A stretch of DNA of 64,000 nucleotides, taken from positions 1 through 64,000 of the forward strand of contig DASUVM010000005.1 of the NCBI GenBank assembly GCA_036378955.1. The letters run 5' to 3'. Positions within the stretch are counted from its first letter, which is position 1. The number at the start of each line of letters is the position of its first letter. Both the position numbers and the translations under genes were made by a program. Below the pieces are notes generated by a model that saw only the letters and a list, made by a program, of their open reading frames with translations, had not been told where the DNA came from and searched no databases. Source of the DNA: DASUVM01 sp036378955. Its GTDB lineage: Bacteria; Patescibacteriota; Saccharimonadia; Saccharimonadales; Saccharimonadaceae. This document shows positions 58,784 to 64,000 of this stretch, in pieces.

Positions 58784-60113
58784 AGCTTTTATTATCGAGT
58801 GTTAACGCTAACCCTGCAAGCCCCCACCATATTAAAGCGCTCGGGTCATCGGCCCAGCCGTGTAACAACATATTTATAACAGCCATCCCCCAGAAGCTCG
58901 CCAAGAGCGCGATTGTTAGTGGCGGTGCATTGGCTTTGACCGCTTGCTGCCAGAGCTTTCGGCCCACCAGCACTAAAATACCAATGAATAAGCCGAGGCC
59001 AATCAGCCCAACCTCTTGCGCCAACTGCACGTAGTAATTTTCGGCAATGCGTGGCTCGGCGCTATAAAATGATGCCGGCCCCGCCTGCCCAGGCCCCCGG
59101 CCCAGCGGGTGCAAAAGAGCATCTTGCGCACCACTTGCCGTCGCTTGGAGATGCTGTTCGGTTGAGCCTTCTATCAGCGTTGGGTCACCGGGGCTTGAAT
59201 GAAAAACTGCCAATCGCAGCGGCGGATATTCAAGTGCTGCAATTAGCAGGGTAACCGCAAATGCCAGTGCCACAAGACCGTAGCTTCGCGTCATTTTGGC
59301 AAACCGTGAGCGGCCAAGCAAGATCAACCCGACAACTGCAAATGTAATAAAGGCTCCAGCCCAAGCACTGCGCGAGCCGCTCAAAACAAGCGCTGCGAGC
59401 ATAAGGCCAAGCAGCGGTATGCCAACTTTAAGCTTTATTATTCGGCGCCACAACAATGCCACTATGAGCCCGAGAGGCAGTAACAAGAATTGCCCCAATG
59501 CATTCGGCCCGCGAAGCGTTGCAAATGCCCGAAGCGCGCCCTCTTGTTCATCAAGTAGCGTATATGGTGCAATTGTAATGTCTTTATTATAGCCAAATGT
59601 TTCTAGAAAATTTGCCGGTAAAAAAACCGTTTGTATAATCGCCAAAACCGACACAATTGCCGCGCTCACCAGCAAACCAAGTGCCAAAAAATGCTTCAGC
59701 CGCTCGGCCGCAGCCGGCATCGCCAACACAACCAGCTGTGCAATTAAAAAGAGTGCCAAAAAACGCAGATTTGTCATAAGGCCTGCCAACGTTGGCTCAA
59801 CCGGCTGACGATAAAGCAAGGCTAGTAAAAAATGCAGAGCCGTAAATGCCAAAATAAGCAGCGTTAACGGGCTTTTTAATAGCTGTTTTGCCAAGCTCGG
59901 CCTGGCCACACCAAAGCCAGCCGCCACCACAACAGCTAATAGCAATAACGCCTCTTTCCACAACTTCCAGAGCAATAGTGGCCCAATTTGTGTACCAAGC
60001 CAGGTTGATAAAAATGCGTGATATGGCATGAGTGTAATAATTACCACCACCGTCAAGCCCATAAAACCAACCACCAGCCTACTTAGTGACGCATATATAT
60101 GTTTCATTACCAT
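58746..60113 (-). CDS. O-antigen ligase/polymerase-like membrane protein
   Basis: 455 residues, about 12 TM helices. Wzy_C features: LVLSGSRSAWAGAFITFAVV followed by a large outer loop with HPLGRGPGQAG and NYYVQLAQEVGLIGLGLFIGILVL. It joins or polymerises lipid-linked glycan outside the membrane. Divergent from the initiating transferase; the starts are 33 nt apart, with GTATAC between them. Confidence 0.85.
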   Translation of the reverse strand: MVMKHIYASLSRLVVGFMGLTVVVIITLMPYHAFLSTWLGTQIGPLLLWKLWKEALLLLAVVVAAGFGVARPSLAKQLLKSPLTLLILAFTALHFLLALLYRQPVEPTLAGLMTNLRFLALFLIAQLVVLAMPAAAERLKHFLALGLLVSAAIVSVLAIIQTVFLPANFLETFGYNKDITIAPYTLLDEQEGALRAFATLRGPNALGQFLLLPLGLIVALLWRRIIKLKVGIPLLGLMLAALVLSGSRSAWAGAFITFAVVGLILLGRSRFAKMTRSYGLVALAFAVTLLIAALEYPPLRLAVFHSSPGDPTLIEGSTEQHLQATASGAQDALLHPLGRGPGQAGPASFYSAEPRIAENYYVQLAQEVGLIGLGLFIGILVLVGRKLWQQAVKANAPPLTIALLASFWGMAVINMLLHGWADDPSALIWWGLAGLALTLDNKSYGSTNKITTTVT

Positions 60114-60146
60114 AATGGTATACTATCAGATATAGTTTTCACTACT

Positions 60147-61583
60147 ATGCCAACAAAAACTGCTCGCTCATATAGTATCGCTCTTATTATCGCCGATTTT
60201 GTCGTGCTAGTGTTGGCATTTAGCCTCGCTTATATCATTCGAGTCAAGCTCGATCCGCGTCCCCTGACTGCACCAGTGCTAGCAACTGACTTTATTGTGA
60301 GCACGCTTATTATTGCGCCACTCTGGCAAATTATTTTTGGGTTTATTGGGTTATATAACCCCCGTGTCTACACGAAGCGGCTGAGTGAATGGGGCCGCCT
60401 GCTGATTGGTTCGTTTATTGGAATTTTGCTTGTCATCGGCTACGAATATGTGGTTGAGCGGCCGATCTTTCCGGCCCGCTTAGTGGTAGTCTATGCTCTG
60501 CTCACTGCTTTTATCTTTTTATTGTTCGAACGAGAAATCATGCGCTTTTTGCGCACCTATCTCTTTCGCATTGGCCTAGGAGTCAGCCGCGTGCTTATTA
60601 TTGGTAACTCTGAAGCTACAAAAGATATTGCCTTGCAAATGAGCGATACCCGAAAATCAGGTTACGAGGTTGTGGCAATTGCCGGGCCTAAAAGTGCCCT
60701 GCCAAAGCAGTTTCAGGGTAAGCATTTTATGACCCCAGAATCAGCCCTGCACTCACTCGACAATTTAATGGTTGATGCGCTGATTCAAACCGAGCTTTAT
60801 GACACACCAGCCCGTAACCAAAAAATTCTGGGCGCCACACAAGAACGCCACATTCAATATAGCTTTATACCGGGCGAGGCCGAGTTTTACTCGGGTAAAA
60901 ATACTATTGATGTTTTTTTGGGTTACCCAATTATTAACGTTCACCAAACGCCGCTCATAGGCTGGGGCGAGGTGGTGAAGCGTATTTTTGATGTGGTTGC
61001 CACCGGCCTTGGCCTGATTGTTATTTCGCCGTTCTTGCTTGTTATTATGCTGCTGCAAAAAACATTTAACCCGGGGCCGGTTTTTTACGTTAGTCAGCGC
61101 TTAACTCGTTATTCAACGCCGTTTGGGCTTATTAAATTCCGCAGCATGAGCCCACAATACGGTGATAAAGACGCAGCTGAAGAATTCCGCAACATGGGCC
61201 GTGAAGATCTGGCGCTTGAATACGAACAATTCCGCAAAGTAAAGCACGACCCACGTATTACCGCTTTTGGTAAGTTTTTGCGGGCAACCTCAATTGACGA
61301 ACTGCCACAATTTTTCAATGTTTTAAAGGGTGATCTAAGCCTGGTGGGCCCACGGCCCATTTTGCCGCAAGAATTACCACTCTACCACGGGCGCGGCGCA
61401 CTTCTGCATAGCGTAAAATCGGGTGTGACAGGCCTATGGCAGGTTTCAGGGCGCAGCTCGCTCACCTTTGACAAACGGGTTGAGCTAGAGCTTTATTACG
61501 CCCAAAACTGGAGCTTTTGGCTTGATATTAAAATCTTGTTTAAAACCATTGGCGCCCTTTTTAAACGAGACCAAGCCCGATGA
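60147..61583 (+). CDS. Initiating polyprenyl glycosylphosphotransferase (WcaJ/WbaP type)
   Basis: 478 residues from ATG 60147. Four N-terminal TM helices, a CoA-binding-like middle (VLIIGNSEATKDIALQM), then the bacterial sugar transferase domain: VKRIFDVVATGLGLIVISPFL, FNPGPVFYVSQRLTRY, FGLIKFRSM, LRATSIDELPQFFNVLKGDLSLVGPRP. It puts the first sugar-phosphate on undecaprenyl-phosphate. Coupled by ATGA to the next GT. Confidence 0.93.
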   Translation: MPTKTARSYSIALIIADFVVLVLAFSLAYIIRVKLDPRPLTAPVLATDFIVSTLIIAPLWQIIFGFIGLYNPRVYTKRLSEWGRLLIGSFIGILLVIGYEYVVERPIFPARLVVVYALLTAFIFLLFEREIMRFLRTYLFRIGLGVSRVLIIGNSEATKDIALQMSDTRKSGYEVVAIAGPKSALPKQFQGKHFMTPESALHSLDNLMVDALIQTELYDTPARNQKILGATQERHIQYSFIPGEAEFYSGKNTIDVFLGYPIINVHQTPLIGWGEVVKRIFDVVATGLGLIVISPFLLVIMLLQKTFNPGPVFYVSQRLTRYSTPFGLIKFRSMSPQYGDKDAAEEFRNMGREDLALEYEQFRKVKHDPRITAFGKFLRATSIDELPQFFNVLKGDLSLVGPRPILPQELPLYHGRGALLHSVKSGVTGLWQVSGRSSLTFDKRVELELYYAQNWSFWLDIKILFKTIGALFKRDQAR

Positions 61584-62695
61584 AGCAACCACGTGTCGCT
61601 ATTGTTGCCGATTGGCTCACCACCATGGGTGGCGCCGAACCAACTGTTTTGAAATTGCACGAGATCTTTCCTGACGCACCCATCTATACATCGGTCTACG
61701 ACGCCAAAAAAATGCCAGCCTTTGCTGATTGCGAGATACGCACTACTTATTTGCAACGCGTGCTACCAAAATTTCTCCGCTATAAGCACGTGCTGTGGCC
61801 GGTATTGCGGGCTTTTGCTTTTCGCTCGTTGGATCTCAGTAACTACGACATTATTATTTCGAGCGCCAGCGCCGAGGCCAAGGCCGTGAAAAAGCGACCC
61901 GGCGCAATTCACATTTGCTATTGCCACACACCAATTCGTTACTATTGGAGCCACTATGAAGAATTTAAGCGCGAGTTTCATTTTGGCCCACTCACGCCAC
62001 TCATTCGGCCCGTTATTCCCGCTTTTGTCCGCTGGATGCGCAAAAAAGATCTAGAAAGTATCAAAAACGTCGATTATTTCATTGCCAACTCACACGAAAC
62101 TCAAGCACGAATCAAGCGCTATTATGGGCGTGAGAGCACTGTTATTTTCCCGCCGGTTGACACTGAGCGGTTCGCCAAAAAGCCAAAAGGTACCACCAAA
62201 CGCGAGGGCTACTTGATGTGGAGCCGACATGTGCCCTATAAACGGTTTGATCTGGCGATTGAAGTCTGTAACCGCCTAAAACGGCCGCTCACTATTGCCG
62301 GCAGCGGCCCTGACACTGAGCGGCTGAAAAAACTAGCCGGTTCCACCATAAAATTTGTTGGCCGAGTTTCAGACGAAGAAATTGTGCGACTCGCCTATGC
62401 ACACAAGGCCTTTTTGTTCCCCGGCGAAGAAGATTTCGGCATAACGCCAGTTGAAGCAATGGCCGCCGGCCTGCCAGTAATCGCCTACAACAAAGGCGGT
62501 GCGCTAGATTATGTCGTTGAAGGCAAAACTGGTATCTTTTTCGGCCAGCAAACCGTCAGTTCGCTTATGTCGGCCATTGAGCAGTTCGAGCGAATGCAGT
62601 TTATAGAAAAAGAGGTGCAAAGTTTTGCCGATGGTTTCGCCGAAGCGGTATTTCGCCAAAAAGTCAAAACATTTGTGGCTAAAGTTTCAAAATAA
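61580..62695 (+). CDS. GT4 glycosyltransferase
   Basis: 371 residues. VAIVADWLTTMGGAEPTVLKLHEIFPDAPIYTSV, HICYCHTPIRYYW, YLMWSRHVPYKRFDLAIEV and FLFPGEEDFGITPVEAMAAGLPVIAYNKGGALDYV; this pattern is common in mannosyl/rhamnosyl GT4 enzymes acting second in glycan assembly. ATGA overlap with the initiating transferase makes this order likely here. Confidence 0.92.
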   Translation: MKQPRVAIVADWLTTMGGAEPTVLKLHEIFPDAPIYTSVYDAKKMPAFADCEIRTTYLQRVLPKFLRYKHVLWPVLRAFAFRSLDLSNYDIIISSASAEAKAVKKRPGAIHICYCHTPIRYYWSHYEEFKREFHFGPLTPLIRPVIPAFVRWMRKKDLESIKNVDYFIANSHETQARIKRYYGRESTVIFPPVDTERFAKKPKGTTKREGYLMWSRHVPYKRFDLAIEVCNRLKRPLTIAGSGPDTERLKKLAGSTIKFVGRVSDEEIVRLAYAHKAFLFPGEEDFGITPVEAMAAGLPVIAYNKGGALDYVVEGKTGIFFGQQTVSSLMSAIEQFERMQFIEKEVQSFADGFAEAVFRQKVKTFVAKVSK

Positions 62696-62723
62696 CAAAA
62701 GAGTAGAAGCTGGCTTTTTAAGT

Positions 62724-63167
62724 TTATTTTTTATGGCCAAGTGCCTGATTGATACGAGTTGATGAGTCGGCTTTATTAACACCACCAACGCCAAATATCA
62801 TTTTTATGCCCAGCTCCTCACATTTTGCCGCTTCGGGGCCGGGAATGGCGTTAGGGTCTACTCTGTCGCCACCGTTACAAAAAACTAATTCGTCATCAGG
62901 GTATTGCTGGGCCAGTTTTTCGAGCGTTAATGTTACCGAGGGGTCAGGGTCGATCGCCACCATCACCTCGTCAACCGCCCGCAGTGCCGACATCAGCCGG
63001 GCGCGATTATGCTCGCTTAGAATGATCTTCTCTTTTTTTAATATCTGTTGTTGATCGTTGTTGACAATCACAATCAGTTTGTCACCCAGCTTCGCTGCCG
63101 CCTCAATCATGTCTAAGTGGCCACCATGTAAAGGGTTAAAAAAACCACTTACAATTGCTATTTTCAT
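62724..63167 (-). CDS. Cytidylyltransferase-like nucleotidyltransferase
   Basis: 147 residues. SGFFNPLHGGHLDMI contains the H-x-G-H motif (H14, H17); later SSTRINQAL matches the ISSTxI nucleotide motif. Family includes RfaE C-domain, TagD and phosphopantetheine adenylyltransferase. CNGGDRVDPNAIPGPE is close to ADP-heptose-type or glycerol-phosphate enzymes. It probably activates a sugar or polyol phosphate for the glycan. AGGAG precedes the ATG. Confidence 0.85.
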   Translation of the reverse strand: MKIAIVSGFFNPLHGGHLDMIEAAAKLGDKLIVIVNNDQQQILKKEKIILSEHNRARLMSALRAVDEVMVAIDPDPSVTLTLEKLAQQYPDDELVFCNGGDRVDPNAIPGPEAAKCEELGIKMIFGVGGVNKADSSTRINQALGHKK

Positions 63168-63288
63168 AGGTTATCTCCTGTCAGTCATTAATCGCACGTC
63201 AGTCATACGTTAGCAATAATATCGTACAATGTATTGTTTTTAAGAATGTAGTAAAAGTTACTTAAGCGCCTTTCTTTTTATTTTACAA

Positions 63289-63318
63289 TAGACGGCTCAC
63301 TAAAAAGCCAGTTATACT
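63289..63318 (+). promoter_or_regulatory. Promoter of rfbB (leaderless type)
   Basis: TAGACG (63289-63294), 18-nt spacer, TATACT (63313-63318), then 6 nt to ATG 63325. Confidence 0.6.
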
Positions 63319-63324
63319 ACAAAC

Positions 63325-64000
63325 ATGAAAAACATGCTCGTTACGGGCGGTGCAGGGTTTATTGGGGCAAACTTTGTACACTACACGCTCAAAAGTCGTC
63401 CTGACCAATACAAAATAACTGTTGTTGATAAGCTGACATATGCCGGTAACCCCGACAACCTAAAGAGCGTGCTTGAGAAAATTGATTTTGTCACCGGTGA
63501 CATCTGTGATGCCGAACTAATGGAAAATCTAATTGCCAAAACCGATATTGTGGTGCACTTCGCCGCTGAAAGCCATAACGACAATTCGCTACGCGACCCC
63601 TGGCCGTTTATTCACACCAACATCATCGGCACCTATCGCATTCTCGAGGCTGTTCGCAAGCATAACAAGCGCCTGCATCACATCTCAACCGATGAAGTAT
63701 TCGGTGATCTTGAGCTTGACGACCCAAACCGCTTTACCGAAACGACACCCTATAACCCTTCGAGCCCCTATTCTGCCAGCAAAGCCAGCTCTGATCACTT
63801 AGTGCGCGCCTGGATGCGCAGTTTCAACGTGCAGGCCACTATTTCAAACTGCGCCAACAATTACGGCCCCTACCAGCACATCGAAAAGCTGATTCCCCGC
63901 CAAATCACTAATATTTTAAGCGGGCTTAAACCAAAATTGTATGGCGCTGGCCTGAACGTGCGCGATTGGATTCACGTTGATGATCATAACGAAGCAGCGC
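63325..64000 (+). CDS. rfbB: dTDP-glucose 4,6-dehydratase, 3' end outside window
   Basis: 225 residues in the window of ~330. NAD site TGGAGFIG (7-14), VVDKLTYAGNPDNL, DICD, FAAESHNDNS (DR of the usual HVDRS replaced), catalytic T122-D123-E124 in STDEVFGD and Y149-x3-K153 in YSASK, NCANNYGPYQ and KLIPRQI. First committed step of dTDP-rhamnose formation; the other rml genes probably follow beyond the edge. Confidence 0.93.
   Translation, partial: MKNMLVTGGAGFIGANFVHYTLKSRPDQYKITVVDKLTYAGNPDNLKSVLEKIDFVTGDICDAELMENLIAKTDIVVHFAAESHNDNSLRDPWPFIHTNIIGTYRILEAVRKHNKRLHHISTDEVFGDLELDDPNRFTETTPYNPSSPYSASKASSDHLVRAWMRSFNVQATISNCANNYGPYQHIEKLIPRQITNILSGLKPKLYGAGLNVRDWIHVDDHNEAA

Overview
The window looks like a chromosomal segment of a Patescibacteria/CPR bacterium, most likely Candidatus Saccharibacteria (TM7). 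Reasons seen in the sequence: medium GC, standard stop codons with TGA used freely as stop, many ATGA gene overlaps, an archaeal-type AspRS of 436 residues, several small proteins of a CPR style, a large cell-surface programme, and no biosynthetic pathways for amino acids or cofactors. The lineage is inference; no rRNA gene is present to prove it.

Layout. 1-2.4 kb: a cut-off IS982-type transposase, an unknown membrane protein and a frameshifted unknown gene. 2.5-7 kb: three CAT-anticodon tRNAs (elongator Met, initiator fMet, Ile2), a membrane protein/ATP-cone/flavoprotein operon, an RRM protein, a candidate structured RNA and an FtsB-like protein. 7-14.7 kb: trehalase, small conserved proteins, murC, the tsaC-trmB pair and an MscS channel. 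14.7-19.4 kb: two minus operons, one with a MutY-like glycosylase and a PG-binding-like envelope protein, one with a nucleotidyltransferase, a HAD phosphatase and a 2H phosphoesterase. 19.4-29.6 kb: ABC exporter, AbrB-Doc toxin-antitoxin pair, aspS, CorC-like, DsbA-like, CorA, VIT-like and Kef-type transporters. 29.6-37.4 kb: a zinc-ribbon protein preceded by a structured RNA, a LytR_C protein and a 1339-residue anchored fibre with a peptidase S74 chaperone domain. 37.5-49.8 kb: a tightly overlapped envelope-glycan operon (GT-C-like giants, pyruvyl transferase, four glycosyltransferases, Wzx flippase). 49.8-58.4 kb: ddl, a glycoside hydrolase/GT4 pair, an LPATG surface protein, DoxX, a cupredoxin-like protein, VOC, P-loop kinase, HIT, Nudix, tRNA-Asn. 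58.4-64 kb: LexA-like DNA-binding protein, O-antigen ligase, initiating sugar-phosphate transferase, GT4, cytidylyltransferase-like protein and the start of rfbB.

How it works together: the right-hand half is mainly a surface factory. Sugars are activated (rfbB), loaded on lipid carrier (glycosylphosphotransferase), extended (GT2/GT4), flipped (Wzx) and ligated or polymerised (Wzy/WaaL type); surface proteins (S74 fibre, LPATG protein) would sit in the same envelope. This fits an episymbiotic cell.

The most notable non-coding signals are (i) a plus-strand structured RNA candidate at 5925-6110 capped by a C(UUCG)G hairpin, (ii) a second structured RNA with its own promoter and terminator at 31233-31414, and (iii) a recurring promoter layout in which the -10 box ends 6-7 nt before the start codon, implying leaderless mRNAs for murC, ddl, rfbB, the antitoxin and others, while other genes carry clear Shine-Dalgarno sites.
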